From Gadus chalcogrammus (taxonomy: Eukaryota; Chordata; Actinopteri; Gadiformes; Gadidae): a stretch of 64,000 nucleotides of DNA. Below the pieces are notes generated by a model that saw nothing but the letters and a program-made list of their open reading frames with translations, searched no databases and was not told where the DNA came from. A program made the position numbers and the translations under genes. The DNA lies in assembly GCF_026213295.1 (NCBI RefSeq), contig NC_079415.1, forward strand, positions 34,702,636-34,766,635, read 5' to 3'. Within the stretch, counting starts at the first letter, position 1. Each line of letters opens with the position of its first letter. Shown here in pieces: positions 36,746 through 63,457 of this stretch.

Positions 36746-36989
36746 AGAGGCAGCACACACCACAATTTAAGCTTAAAGTTAGGATCTGTGAAGCGCATGG
36801 TTGCTGGTCACTCAACTGTTCTTAAAAATATGTAGAGAGACATGAATGATTATTTAGCCATCCTCTAGCTGACCTTTGGTCCTTTGCCTTCTGGGTAGCC
36901 CTTTATTTAATACAGTTTCATACTTGACAATGGTTAAGTAATCCATTAAAGCTGAGCCCTAAGATTCTGTTACAAAAACATAGTAACAT

Positions 36990-39255
36990 TGAGTATATAT
37001 AGTTATTTCCTCTTTCATAAAAGCAGGAGTGTGAATGTCGCTCCGTGCTATCTAAGAAGGGACTTGTGTCATTTTGTAATAGCCTATATAAATATATCAT
37101 AATAACAATCTAAATATATCATATTCAGATTGTTATTATCTCTTAAGAACTATCCATTTAGCTTATTTTTTTTTTACTCATCCATGTTGGAGTGTGAATG
37201 TCACTCTATGCTATCTAAGAGGGAACTTCTGTCATTATGCATCAGCCAACAGTGGACCCCTGTCATTCCATACAGTACAAGTGTGGACCATTTTCTGTGA
37301 TGCTTATTAACAATTAAAATGCATTTCTTTAAAAATAGATTGGGGACTGAAGTACATTGTAAAATGGTAAATTAAGGCTAATTTGGGGATTGAACAATTT
37401 CAAAGATCTAGAGCCTTATATTGTATTTTAATTTTATTTGTTTATCATTTTTATTGATACAAATGAATAGATAGGTTTTTGTTAGACTATTCTGTTCCTA
37501 AAAACACACTAACAAATCAAGTTTGACAAATTATTATTACATTAGTTGAGATTACTATCTATCCCTTATAGTATATATAGTTAATTCTTCTTTTCATAAA
37601 AGCAGGAGTGTGAATGTCGCTCCATGCTATCTAAGAAGGGACTTGTGTCATTTTGTCCTAGCCAACAGTGGACCCCTGTCATTAGAAAAACTTATGTTAT
37701 GCAAATCAACAGATAAAATGCATTCCTTTAACCGTAGACTAAGCACACAAGTTTGTAGTTGTAAAGAAATAAAAACCTTATTAAGTTTAGAAATGTGTGT
37801 TCATGAAAAGCCACAATGACAACATTGTTGGGGCAACTTTACTTGCAAAATAACACAATATATATGTATACATATATATTTGAATATATATATATATATC
37901 ATATTTAGATTGTTATTACCTCTTAAGAACTATCCATTTAGCTTATTTATTTTTTTACTCATCCATGATGGAGTGTGAATGTCACTCTATGCTATCTAAG
38001 AGGGAACTTCTGTCATTATGTATCAGCCATCAGTGGACCCCTGTCATTCCATACAGTACAAGTGTGGACCACTTTCTGTGATGCAAATCAACAATTCAAA
38101 TGCATTTCTTTAAAAATAGATTGGGGACTGAAGTACATTGTAAAATGGTAAATTAAGGCTAATTTGGGGATTGAACAATTTCAAAGGTCTAGACCCTTAT
38201 ATTGTACTTTAATTTTAATTTGTTTATCATTTTTATCGATACAAATTAATTGATAGGTTTTTGTTAGACTATTCTATTCCTAAAAACACACTAACAACTC
38301 GAGTTTGACAAATTATTATTACATTAGTTGAGATTACTATCTATCCCTTATAGTATATATAGTTATTTCCTCTTTTAAAAGCATGAGTGTGAATGTCGCT
38401 CCATGCTATCTAAGAAGGGACTTGTGTCATTTTGTAATAGCTAACAGTGGACCCCTGCCATTAGAAAAAGTTATGTTATGCAAATCAACAGATAAAATGC
38501 ATTCCTTGAAGCGTAGACTAAGCACACAAGTTTGTAGTTGTACAAAAATAAAAACCTTATTAAGTTTAGATATTGGTGTTCATGACAACATTGTTGGGGC
38601 AACCTTAATTGCAAAATAACACTATGTATATACATATATATATCTTATTTTATTTAGATTGTTATTACCTCTTAAGAACTGTCCATTTTGCTTATTTATT
38701 ATTTTACTCATCCATGATGGAGTGTGAATGTCACTCTATGCTATCTAAGAGGGAACTTCTGTCATTATGCATCAGCCAACAGTGGACCCCTGTCATTCCA
38801 TACAGTACAAGTGTGGACCATTTTCTGTGATGCAAATCAACAATTCAAATGCATTTCTTTAAAAATAGATTGGGGACTGGAGTACATTGTAAAATGGTAA
38901 ATTAAGGCTAATTTGGGGATTTAACTATTTCAAAGGTCTAGACCCTTATATTGTATTTGTTTATCATTTTAATTGATACAAATGAATAGATAGGTTTTTT
39001 GTTAGACAATTCCCTTCCTAAAAACACACTAACAATTCAAGTTTGACAAATTATTATTACATTAGTTGAGATTACTATCTTTCCCTTACAGTATATATAG
39101 TTATTACCTCTTTTCATAAAAGAAGGAGTGTGAATGTCGCTCCATGCTATCTAAGAAGGGACTTGTGTCATTTTGTAATAGCCAACAGTGTCATCCAAAT
39201 TAAATGTATTATTATTATTATTATTAGTGGACCCCTGTCACTGCATACAAAAAAA
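36990..39255. repeat. ~750-bp tandem array with GGGACTT core
   Basis: The phrase agtgtgaatgtcgctcc occurs near 37,027, 37,607, 38,387 and 39,127. A sister phrase gtgtgaatgtcactctatgc occurs near 37,192, 37,972 and 38,722. Each unit has two diverged ~120-bp cores of the form gggacttgtgtcattttg followed by gtggacccctgtcatt. The cores match those of the 820-bp array. No gene is seen. Confidence 0.85.
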
Positions 39256-39469
39256 GTCTGGAACTTTTAAAGCTGAGCCATTTTTGTGTGCATGTTTCAA
39301 GAGACTTTACTAAGTAGTCTGTTTAACAGCCCTCTACACTCTGACAGACGTGTGAACGACTGCAGGTCGTTCACACAATAGAGGAGTGTTTGAAGCGACG
39401 TGTGTGGATTGGTCGTTGAAAATCAAGCTCTGGCCAGCAGAGGCGCTATAGAGTATGGGCTAAACACTC

Positions 39470-40759
<1,290 letters not shown>

Positions 40760-40764
40760 TGAAG

Positions 40765-53743
<12,979 letters not shown>

Positions 53744-53781
53744 AAAAAAAAAAAAAGGGACCTCCTGACTGAGCATGGCCC

Positions 53782-54022
<241 letters not shown>

Positions 54023-54741
54023 GTGTGTGTCACTGCGTGGGGAGCCACTAGGGGGCGGTGAATCCACCTCGGTGGGGTTCACCTTCTGACCAACAGGACC
54101 AGGGGGAAGGAGACTGTGTGTGTTAAGTGCCAACCTATTTTCTACTCTTGCAGGACGTTTCTGTCCTCGTGTTTTCCGTAAGGCAATAAGCGCCAAAAAA
54201 GTAATCCAAGAAGGAAGCGAGGCAGATGGATAAGGAAGAATGCAGCGATTTATTCTCAGAACATAGTGAACATACATTGAACAAATAATAAACGTTTCCA
54301 AGTAGAATCCTGGGTCACCTGACAGTAATAGAGAGGAATAAATCACTTTTTTATGCTTAAATGACGGTTATCTACGGTCAGAAAGCCGTTGCTCCCGTCA
54401 TGCTCTGAGAACTCAATTAACTCAGCAGAAATGGCTGAGCCAGGCGCCCACATGGTTAATTTACTGCAGTTTACTACAATAAGCTATGCTTTACGGCAGT
54501 ATACATTTGTGGTAGAAGGAAAAAATATGAGCGCAATAAAACCTGCTCTATTGAATAGACATAAATAAGATGTATCAAAATATCAGATAATTATTAATTA
54601 ATAAGCTTAATTATTATGAATAAAAGCAAAATCTAAGTTAACAAATTGGGCACAAAGTGTGAACATATACCTCATCGTCTCCATTGCTCTAAAGTGTGTG
54701 TGGTGGAGGTGTTTGGAATGGTTGAAGAGCCTTTGGTGCTC

Positions 54742-54743
<2 letters not shown>
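54023..54743. other. No gene seen
   Basis: AT-rich sequence with AATAAA-like words near 54,284 that could serve as a distant polyadenylation signal for copy 2. A 122-codon minus frame here has no recognisable domain. Confidence 0.4.

Positions 54744-54818
<75 letters not shown>
54744..54818. repeat. (CA)n bounding inverted repeat 2, right arm
   Basis: A pure CA run; homology with the left arm begins right after it (caacaagcgagcagaagacc). Confidence 0.95.
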
Positions 54819-54819
<1 letters not shown>

Positions 54820-55707
54820 AACAAGCGAGCAGAAGACCAAACGCAACTAAATGAAGAGCAGACTGTACAGCTATAATGAAAGGTTCCTTCAAGGTGGGTT
54901 TGTTAAAGCGTGTTCATCCCTTCACCACCGAGTGTTGGAGAATCCGTTGTGACATCAGCTCCATGGACTAGAATGGCCTTTTAAGACGGGGACCGGGATT
55001 CAGAAGGAGGAACTCCAGGGGGAGATGAGAGGACTCCTCGTCTCAACGACCAGAACACGACTTCAGTCTGTCACCAGAGAACCACGGAGCACACCCCAAC
55101 GTTCCCCTCCAGGCATGGAGACGACTCAGCCACAGCCCCTCCACCCCCTCAGCTGGAGGGGCACAGCGCCAGGTCATAAAGGGTCTTCGTCGGGGCCAGT
55201 CCAAGGTGGTTCTGATCTGAGGGAGCCATCTCCCAGGTCCAGCTGGCCCCGCCCATCACTGTTCAGCCTGAGAGAGGCTTCCATCTCGGGGGTTGGAGTG
55301 AACACCGTCCACAGAGAGCTTCACCTGGTCCAGCAGAGTCCTGGTCAGCCTGTCGCTGATGGAGGGTCCTGCTCCTCAAGAGCCTCCACCCTCAACCGGG
55401 GGGTCTCCTGAACCCATGACCTCCTCCTCACCTCCTCCCCAGAGTCCTCAGGCTAAAGCGGCCCGCTCTGTGAAGGCTCCTCCTTCAGGAGACCGCCGGA
55501 CTACAAAGACATGACCTCAGAGACGTTGAATCACCCGGGGACCCCTTCTGGAGACCCCCTGCATAACCCCTCCCCAGTGTGGGGCGCCACTGAAGAACGG
55601 TGTTCATCACTGACCTCTCTGGAGGCCCTGAAGGTTGTGCTCTGTTCTGGGTGTCCTGGAGGAGAGCTGGGCGTGGCTGGTGGGATGGTATGGGCATGAG
55701 GACGAGT
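54819..55707. repeat. Inverted repeat 2, right arm
   Basis: The reverse complement of 39,751-40,632. It contains the 129-codon frame 55,025-55,411, whose upstream ATG is mutated to ACG at 54,986. It ends at (GT)n. Confidence 0.9.
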
Positions 55708-55715
55708 GTGTATGT

Positions 55716-55789
<74 letters not shown>
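55708..55789. repeat. (GT)n bounding inverted repeat 2, far side
   Basis: A GT run with one TTTG interruption near its start, closing the right arm. Confidence 0.95.
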
Positions 55790-55790
<1 letters not shown>

Positions 55791-55799
55791 CCACCTGGC

Positions 55800-56230
55800 A
55801 TGGGTTAAACAGCTAAAATAATAATAATAATAAGAGTCCTATCAGTTGATGGTCTATACTAATATATAAACCTGTCATTTTGTCCAGGCTTGCAGCCCCA
55901 GGATGGAGCAGAGACCGAGGCTGGAGACCAGAGGCCTGCAGCACCGGACCAGAGGGTAACATCACCTCGTTGACTCAAACGCTAGAAACCCTCAGGTTCT
56001 TTATAGGTCTTCTTAACGCTACTTTATTTGTAACCTCTACTTTAAGTTCTACCTTAACATTTCGCGTATTTACCGAAATGTTCTTTGCTACGAATCTCTT
56101 TTGTACGTTGTTCGTTCGTAAGGTTGGTCTGAATTGATCATAGAACCTTCTTGGCTCTTCCGTCGTTGTTGAAGCCAAATAGCTGATTACATGATTTAAT
56201 GGATATTTTGCATTAGTCGATCAATTTTTT
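55800..56230. other. No gene seen
   Basis: A short stretch at 55,889-55,955 looks exon-like (tttgtccag, then a GC-rich frame and agggtaac), but I do not recognise the peptide. A facing pair aggttctttat/atagaaccttc near 55,994 and 56,147 hints at an old hairpin repeat. Confidence 0.35.
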
Positions 56231-56239
56231 ATTGCTAAA

Positions 56240-56400
56240 CCCCCCCCCCCCCCCCCTGGTTCTGGAGGAGGGGGGGGGGGGGGGATTCATGATGTCAGAC
56301 TGATCTACCACACGGGGCCTTCCCCCTCCCGGGGGTCCGTCTCCCCAGCCCCCCGGCCCGGCCCCCTCTCTGCTGCACCGTGGGGGGGGGGGGGGGGGGG
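56240..56400. repeat. Poly-C/poly-G runs
   Basis: C17 at about 56,240 faces G17 at about 56,268, and a further G run lies near 56,382. Possible hairpin or quadruplex former; run lengths may be unreliable in assembly. Confidence 0.8.
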
Positions 56401-56640
56401 GGCTCAGTGCTGCTGGGGGGTTGTGCAGTAGAGGGCTCTGGGTCCTCAGGGCTCAGTGCTGCCGGGGGGTTGTGCAGTAGAGGGCTCTGGGTCCTCAGGG
56501 CTCAGTGCTGCCGGGGGGTTGTGCAGTAGAGGGCTCTGGGTCCTCAGGGCTCAGTGCTGCTGGGGGATTTTGCAGTAGAGGGCTCTGGCTCCTCAGGGCT
56601 CAGTGCTGCTGGGGGGTTGTGCAGTAGAGGGCTCTGGGTT
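56400..56640. repeat. 49-bp minisatellite
   Basis: Nearly five units containing gggctcagtgctgc, ggttgtgcagtagagggctc and tgggtcctca. Confidence 0.92.
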
Positions 56641-56670
56641 AACACAGACCAACCTGGTCTGTGTTAGCCC

Positions 56671-56925
<255 letters not shown>

Positions 56926-57227
56926 ACCTGGAGCTTCAGGGGCCTTGGTTCTGTTAACAGGGCTGTTAGGAGACGGGACCTTTCTCCTTGGGGGGGGGGG
57001 GGGTGGTAACAGACACTCTCTGGGCCCCAGTGCGTCGGTCCCCAGGAGTTACCGTCGGGAAAAGGGGGAGGGGTTTAGTTGTGGACGGATGGTGGAGTAA
57101 ATAAAGAGTCGAGCTGTTGGCTGAAGCTCTGGAGCTCCGTGTGCGTCCCGTACTTCATCCTCACCTTCAGGACAACCCCAGACTCTCTCTCCCACGTGAC
57201 AGCCGGGCCGGGCCGGGGCAGCGTCTG

Positions 57228-57470
57228 GATGAGAGTTCTTCTGGTGGGGAGCATTGGATGAAGAGAAGAGTTCTTCTGCGTGGGGAACATTGGATGAAGA
57301 GAAGAGTTCTTCTGCGTGGGGAACATTGGATGAAGAGAAGAGTTCTTCTGGTGGGGAACATTGGATGAAGAGAAGAGTTCTTCTGCGTGGGGAACATTGG
57401 ATGAAGAGAAGAGTTCTTCTGCGTGGGGAGCATTGGATGAGGAGAAGAGTTCTTCTGCGAGGGGAACATG
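57228..57470. repeat. 36-bp minisatellite
   Basis: Six to seven units of gaagagaagagttcttctg plus gtggggaacattggat. Because 36 is a multiple of 3, all frames stay open (for example MDEEKSSSAWGT repeats), so the open frames alone are not evidence of a gene. Confidence 0.92.
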
Positions 57471-57474
57471 CGCT

Positions 57475-58040
57475 GAGGTGTCAGTGTGCGTCACGTCTCA
57501 CACGCGGTGGATCAGGTCGTGCTCGGCGGCGGCGAGGGAGACGTTCCTGCTGAAGTAACCTCGGTGAAGAACGTGTGGCACAGGATCACTGATATCTACC
57601 ATGATGTCTGAACGGCGTCAACGGCTGGCTCAAGGGAGGTCGACCCCAGCGTGGCTCATCACATCATCCACCCCCACGACAGAGGGGAGGAAAGTGTTGT
57701 TCATCCTTCCGGGAAGTTAAGTTAAGTGATCCTTTATAGTCTCTTTTTGGGGGCGATTCCTTCTCTGCTTTAGACCCATCCGGGTGCCGGTGAACACATG
57801 CACACCGGTGATGGACCGTACTGAACGCCCTATCCATTGTATGGGTCTGTATAATGCTATTCAAATCAAATGTATTAAGCACCTTTAATAAAAAGGTAAG
57901 GGGTCGGGGGGAGATGTTATGTTATATTTATGTTTTTGTCATGCCTGCCTACGCTTCAAACTCGTGCATATTGCAGAACATGTGCAACAGCGCCCCCTGG
58001 GGTCACACTTTTCGGTGGGTCGCAGAGTTCGGCGTAACAC
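57475..58040. other. No gene seen
   Basis: Mixed GC content. A stretch near 57,540-57,615 is open in two frames but unrecognised. No splice or domain support. Confidence 0.4.
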
Positions 58041-58044
58041 CGGC

Positions 58045-58197
58045 ACTCCCGGAGCAGTGGGCGGCCGCGGGTCAGAAGGACGCATTCGTTAAAGAGCAGC
58101 CCGCGGGTTCAGCTGGGATTCAAACCCCCCCCCAGGTTTCTCTTTAAAGCGCTTTGGGCGGAGAGTTCTCAGGGGGAGGGGGCCTCGCTGCGCCCCA
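58045..58197. repeat. Direct repeat unit, right copy
   Basis: Partner of 2,040-2,200 in the same orientation. With the following sequence to 59,123 it repeats 2,040-3,068. Confidence 0.85.
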
Positions 58198-58279
58198 CGT
58201 ACACATACTGAGCCAGTATCCGGTGTACTTATTACTGTTAATCTCTTTTGCTCTACTTTGACTCTTGAGCTGGCTGGAG

Positions 58280-58311
58280 TGTGTGTGCGTGTGCGTGTGC
58301 GTGTGTGTGTG

Positions 58312-58350
<39 letters not shown>

Positions 58351-58405
58351 GTGTCTGTGTGTCTGTGTGTCTGTGTGTCTGTGTGTCTGTGTGTCTGTGT
58401 GCGCG
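58280..58405. repeat. Compound (TG)n/(TCTG)n microsatellite, right copy
   Basis: TG run, about eight TCTG units, then TGTGTCTG octamers, a pattern that diverged from 2,511-2,637. Confidence 0.95.
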
Positions 58406-58659
58406 CGCACATCTTCTTTTACCCGGAAAACATGTGTCACTCACTGGGAGGCGCGGCTCCTTGAACTTCCTCGTTTAACTGTTCGTCGTAGCGAGGAGCC
58501 CTTCTTCCTCCGCTTTTAAAACCTTTCACCTGATTTACTTGTTTTATGAACACTTTAACCTCCGTTTCTTCCCTTACATTCATACTTTTGCAACTTTATA
58601 CCGTATGGACGCATTTTAATCCCGGAGTAGATAAGGTAAGGTAGGGCGACAGTGAGCGT

Positions 58660-59123
58660 TTATATTGTCTGTGGGTTGCTGGAATATAATGATCAACCAG
58701 TTTACTACCGTTTATATTGTCTTTAGGTTACTGGTATATAATAATGATCAACCAGTGTACTTCCGTTTATATTGTCTTTAGGTTGCTGGTATATAATAAT
58801 GATCAACCAGTGTACTTCCGTTTATATTGTCTTTAGGTTACTGGTATATAATAATGATCAACCAGTTTACTACCGTTTATATTGTCTTTAGGTTACTGGT
58901 ATATAATAATGATCAACCAGTTTACTACCCTTTATATTGTCTTTAGGTTGCTGGTATATAATAATGATCAACCAGTGTACTTCCGTTTATATTGTCTTTA
59001 GGTTGCTGGTATATAATAATGATCAACCAGTGTACTTCCGTTTATATTGTCTTTAGGTTACTGGTATATAATAATGATCAACCAGTTTACTACCGGTTAT
59101 ATTGTCTTTAGGTTACTGGTATA
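58660..59123. repeat. 55-bp satellite, right array
   Basis: About eight units of gtttatattgtctttagg / aataatgatcaaccagt with two alternating variants (tgtacttcc and tttactacc). Confidence 0.95.
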
Positions 59124-59213
59124 TAATAATGAGTTTACTGTAGACTCTACAGTAAACTCATTATTACGTTGTTAAGTTACGTTGTATTCTCTACAGTGTA
59201 GAGAATACAACGT
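59124..59213. repeat. Two adjacent perfect hairpins
   Basis: 59,124-59,166 is a 20-bp perfect stem (taataatgagtttactgtag and its complement) with a 3-base loop. 59,179-59,213 is a 16-bp perfect stem (acgttgtattctctac and its complement) with loop agt. They directly end the 55-bp satellite. Confidence 0.92.
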
Positions 59214-59604
59214 TAGTTCATGTTTCACTGGTTTTCTGACCCGTGTGGTAAATTGAACACTGCGTTCAATATTCAAGTGATTCGTTTGTCTTGATGCTAC
59301 TCCAAATTAAAAGAAGGACATAAGTCATTTGAATGTGCTGATATTTAAGTTAAATAAAAATTGAGCGGGAGTCAAATTGAGTACTTAGGCGGGCGGAGCC
59401 AGGCTAGCGACTGGGGATCTACAGTTTCATAGATGTGGGTCTAGACCATGGACATATTAAAGGATGGACCACAGACCGAAAATGGCCGCCCATTCATTCC
59501 TATGCAAACTGCTCAGTGGCGCAGGGCAACATACAGGAGCGATTTGCTTCCGCGTTATGGGGCCAAGACACGTGACCTATTCCGTGACGTACCGGATGCA
59601 GAGA

Positions 59605-60420
59605 TCTTCTTCTTCTTCTAGTTTAGTGGTGGATCATAGTTTTTCCCCATATACCGCCACCTACTTGACTACTACACAGGAGTTTGTGACAAGGACGTTG
59701 GCAAATGATACTTTAAATCATAAAAATAAATTCAAAGAAAAAAACAAACTAACGAAACAAAATAAAACAAACGAACAAAATAAATGAATGAATAAAAATA
59801 AAAAATAAAAAATATATATACTTAAGGTTAAATTCTTCTAATTAGGTTAGTATCTTTTAGCTAATTTATCAGCAATTTCATTGCCATATATTCCATGGTG
59901 GGCTGGAATCCAACAGAACTGAATAACTAAACCAAGGCTTATAATATTTAAAAGAAGATGCTTTACCTCTATCACCGAATCTTCACGTATTGAATTATCT
60001 GTTATAAAACTTAGTAACTACAACCCATCTAAGAGCGGTTATTATTGTGGCCATCTCGATTGAGTATACTGATAAAGTCACCCACTCTATATCCATATCC
60101 TTTTTCAAATTCTGGAATATATATGCCAATACCACATTGTCCTTTGGGATCTTTAGAACCATCTGTAAATATTTTCAGATATCCATAGAATGAAGTATTT
60201 AAATAACTTGAGCAGGCATTAGCAAAACTTTGCTTGGTGAGATGCTCGCTTTAATCCAGAGTGGGTGAAACTGACACTTTTAGGACCAATGCCTTCAGCC
60301 TTCTCCACTCTGAATTGTAATTTCAACAGTTTTCAATACTGTAAAATATAATCCAGGTCCTTAATCTTTATTCGATGATGCTCTTCTCTGCGTATTTGAT
60401 AAATCAGTAATTATAACCTT
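59605..60420 (-). pseudogene. LINE 3' part with RNase H domain
   Basis: The minus strand encodes YLKIFTDGSKDPKGQCGIGI (about 60,120-60,185; catalytic first Asp in TDGS) and, after a frameshift and stop, WIPAHHGIYGNEIADKLAK (about 59,852-59,915). These are two blocks of the RNase H carried by I/R1-like non-LTR retrotransposons. A (GAA)n-type tail at 59,605-59,618 marks the probable 3' end. The RT itself is absent here. Confidence 0.75.
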
Positions 60421-61800
60421 TTTGGTAATCATTTGCGTTTATCACACTGTTCATTCATTTCACTGTTCTTCCTCTCATTCCTTTCCTTACTTCTTCTTTA
60501 GGCTACCTGTCTTTGTTTCCCCTTCCACTCTTCTGCCCCAGCCAAACAGCCAAAAAAAGTGTTTTGTTAAAATTTGGGGTGGGGGGTCTTGTAATAAAAG
60601 CTTTTTTTATTGTAACACTTGGTTCAAATCCTATTTCTTACACATGCAGCCAGAGGACATACAGGCAGTTCAAATTAAAAGAGATAGAACTTTATTGATC
60701 TGGAAACTTCATAAATATGTAAGATTGCTCCATATAATACCATAGTAACATAGTAAACGTATGTAGGCCTAAAAAATTCAGTTCAATGTTATTGCTTAAG
60801 AAACAGATTCCTTCCAACTAACTATTTACGAAAAATGCAATCAATAATTTATATAAAAGTAAATGTTTACATATCTACCAGCAACGAAGTTGGAGTAGCC
60901 TACCCAAATAATGACTTGTAATACACCAACATTGTCAACTGTCATACATAGCTAACCATAACCCTGTCATACATAGCTAAACAAGCAAATGAAAATGAAA
61001 TACCTACCAACGCAACTGAAATGTTAATATTAGACAATTAACAATATTATGAAAATTACGTAGGTCTCCCATAATCATTCAGGTAATCAATACGTCCGTG
61101 CCTGTTACAGCTATTTCAATGATATGTGTGTTATATATCCGTGTTCAACGCCATTCATGTTAAGTAAAAGGACAAATCTCAGACTTTGGAAGTTAATGGA
61201 GTTAATGGAAGTTAATTAGGAATTTAATTTAATTCGGAAGTTAATGGAGCCGTGCACTTCAAAATAGGTCCATTGCAAGGAGCCGTTTGTTTCAGTACGA
61301 CTCCTTTCAGCTGCCCACCCAACATCAACTGCTAATAAAACGCTTGAGGAGGCGTTTTGAAAAGAAAAAACTTATATTTTTTTAGAACAGGGTAGAAAGA
61401 TAATTATGAGCCTTTGATTGATATCCAGACATTTTTTGCGGAGACACAATCCTGTTCCCCACTTGTATTGGAGTGGACGGCGATATCTACTTCTGGGCCG
61501 CCTGAAATGACGGACCCCCGTCCACTGCCAGCTTAAACAGCTGCAATACCAGGCTTGGCCTCTGAGCACTGGTGGATTGCGGAAGTAAGCGCCTATCCTG
61601 GGGGCCTGGTCTAGACTCGATTCCTATGGCTTAAACCACAGCTGGAGTCATAGAGCGAGAGAGAGACTCGTTGGTCATACGAGGATACCAAATCGATGTG
61701 TTGAGCATCACCAGTAGATTCACGGTCTATGGGATCTGTGAAGTGTGAAGTGACAGAACTCAGACTTTGTTCCAGTGGAGAAATTGTTCAATAGTTCTCT
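60421..61800. other. No gene seen
   Basis: AT-rich sequence with short unsupported frames. A repeated phrase ctgtcatacatagctaa occurs near 60,940 and 60,963. Confidence 0.5.
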
Positions 61801-61805
61801 ACTTT

Positions 61806-62218
61806 TTAGGGCTGAACGTTTTGGGGAAATAATCTAATTCCGATATTTTTGACCAATATTTCGATTGCGATTTAATGTGCGATTTTCATAATTTATTAGG
61901 TCCCAATGTTGTGTATTATTCAATAAGAAATAAATAAATCATTCGTTAGTATGACCAACACAACATTGGAAGCAGTCAACATAAAAACGGCTCTTTCCTT
62001 TAGGCCAGGCCGATGTGTTGAGATTAATTTATATTATAAACTTCTTTATTTAACTATTGAATTGTAAAATAAAAATAAAATGAATGAATCGTACTGATTT
62101 CCAGTCAGTAACGGTAATAAATCACTTTTTTTTTGTTTAATCGCAGCCTTTGCGATTTGCATACCGCATTATATTACATTGCGATTTCGTTTGATTTTGA
62201 TTAATCGTTCAGCCCTAA
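61806..62218. mobile_element. MITE with AGGGCTGAACG ends
   Basis: Inverted ends ttagggctgaacg and cgttcagccctaaa, with internal subterminal pairs (gcgatttaatgtgcga and ttgcgatttg). The target duplication is unclear. It is of the TAGGGCTG-ended type common in vertebrates. Confidence 0.7.
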
Positions 62219-62471
62219 ATTATACCATGATGGCTATTGCATCTACTTTTTTGGGTTGTAGTTTAAGAAGTGTTACAGTCTCCAAGGTGTTTAATTCTCA
62301 TCTCTCAGTTTGCATCTGCTGTACACATCTGTACTGTGGTGAGGGCAGTGTGGTTATATCATGGGGTTCATATTTATGTTCTATGACGTCCATAATGCTT
62401 TAGTGTGACGCAGTCACAATGATCTTCTCTCTCAACAGCTAAAGTTCAGAAGGAGTTGTGTTTGTGTCCAG

Positions 62472-62568
62472 GTCTCCAGTCTTCTATGGATGAGGAGAGA
62501 GAGGATGGGGGTTCTACCTCTAAGACCGCTCTGTCTGGGGAAAATGGCCGCCGGAGCAAAGCTAAGAG
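62472..62568 (+). CDS. First coding exon of a third NLRC3-like copy
   Basis: The acceptor gtttgtgtccag precedes gtctccagtcttct and an ATG at 62,486. It encodes MDEEREDGGSTSKTALSGEN and RRSKAKR with donor aagag|gtaaga, matching copy 1 exon 1. It is intact and shows the orientation of a third gene running off the right edge. Confidence 0.85.
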
Positions 62569-62649
62569 GTAAGAAGAGCATCTCTCTGTCTGTGACTGTT
62601 GTCCATCTCAGAGCTCAGCAGTGATGACTCCATCATTAGTCTGAGTAAC

Positions 62650-62765
<116 letters not shown>

Positions 62766-62771
62766 TTAAAG

Positions 62772-62884
62772 CCCAGAGCAGCAGCAGAGAGCAGACCCCC
62801 CTGGACCCAGCTGTGTCTCCATGAAGAGTGACCACTATATGGGTATACCTCCTGAGCTTAAAGATGGACGCCCCTCCAGAGAGA
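62772..62884 (+). pseudogene. Peptide exon fused to satellite by deletion, third copy
   Basis: Encodes PEQQQRADPPGPSCVSMKSD then GIPPELKDGRPSRE. The exon loses its end and donor: at gagagatatctttc it joins sequence that in copy 2 lies at 44,843 in a later intron. About 2.2 kb of copy 2-equivalent DNA, including the linker and acidic helix exons, is therefore missing. Confidence 0.8.
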
Positions 62885-62894
62885 TATCTTTCCT

Positions 62895-63457
62895 CTTTGG
62901 GGTTAAACGGTTTGATCCCGACCCAGTATGTAGGGTTATTGCGTTGGTATTGATCCAGATGGGTTGTTGTGGGGGTATCGGATTAAATTGTTTGATCCAG
63001 ATATGAAGGGTTATTGTGGGGTAACAGGTTAAAAGGTTTGATCCAGATTGTGTGGGGGTATCAGGTTAAATGGTTTGATCCAGATATGTAGGGTTATTGT
63101 GGGGATGCAGGCTAAATGGTTTAGTCCATATATAGGGATATGTGGGGCTATAAGGTTAATTGGTTTGATCCAGATATGTAGGGTTATAGTGGGGGTATCA
63201 GGTTAAATGGTTTGATCCAGATATGGAGGGTTATTGTGGGGGCATCAGGTTAAATGGTTTGATCCAGATATGGAGGGTCATGTTGGAGGTATCAGGTTAA
63301 ATGGTTTGATCCAGATATGGAGGGTCATGTTGGAGGTATCAGGTTAAATGGTTTGATCCAGATATGGAGGGTCATGTTGGAGGTATCAGGTTAAATGGTT
63401 TGATCCAGATATGGAGGGTCATGTTGGAGGCATCAGGTTAAATGGTTTGATCCAGAT
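62895..63457. repeat. 47-bp satellite, third copy
   Basis: A dozen units of ggttaaatggtttgatccag with gagggtcatgttggaggtat. The last four (about 63,260-63,450) are almost identical, showing recent expansion. Confidence 0.92.

Noticed and set aside
57228..57553. Real coding gene with 12-residue repeats (DEEKSSSAWGTL)
   Set aside because: The 36-bp period keeps all frames open on both strands, and no flanking exon or domain is recognisable.
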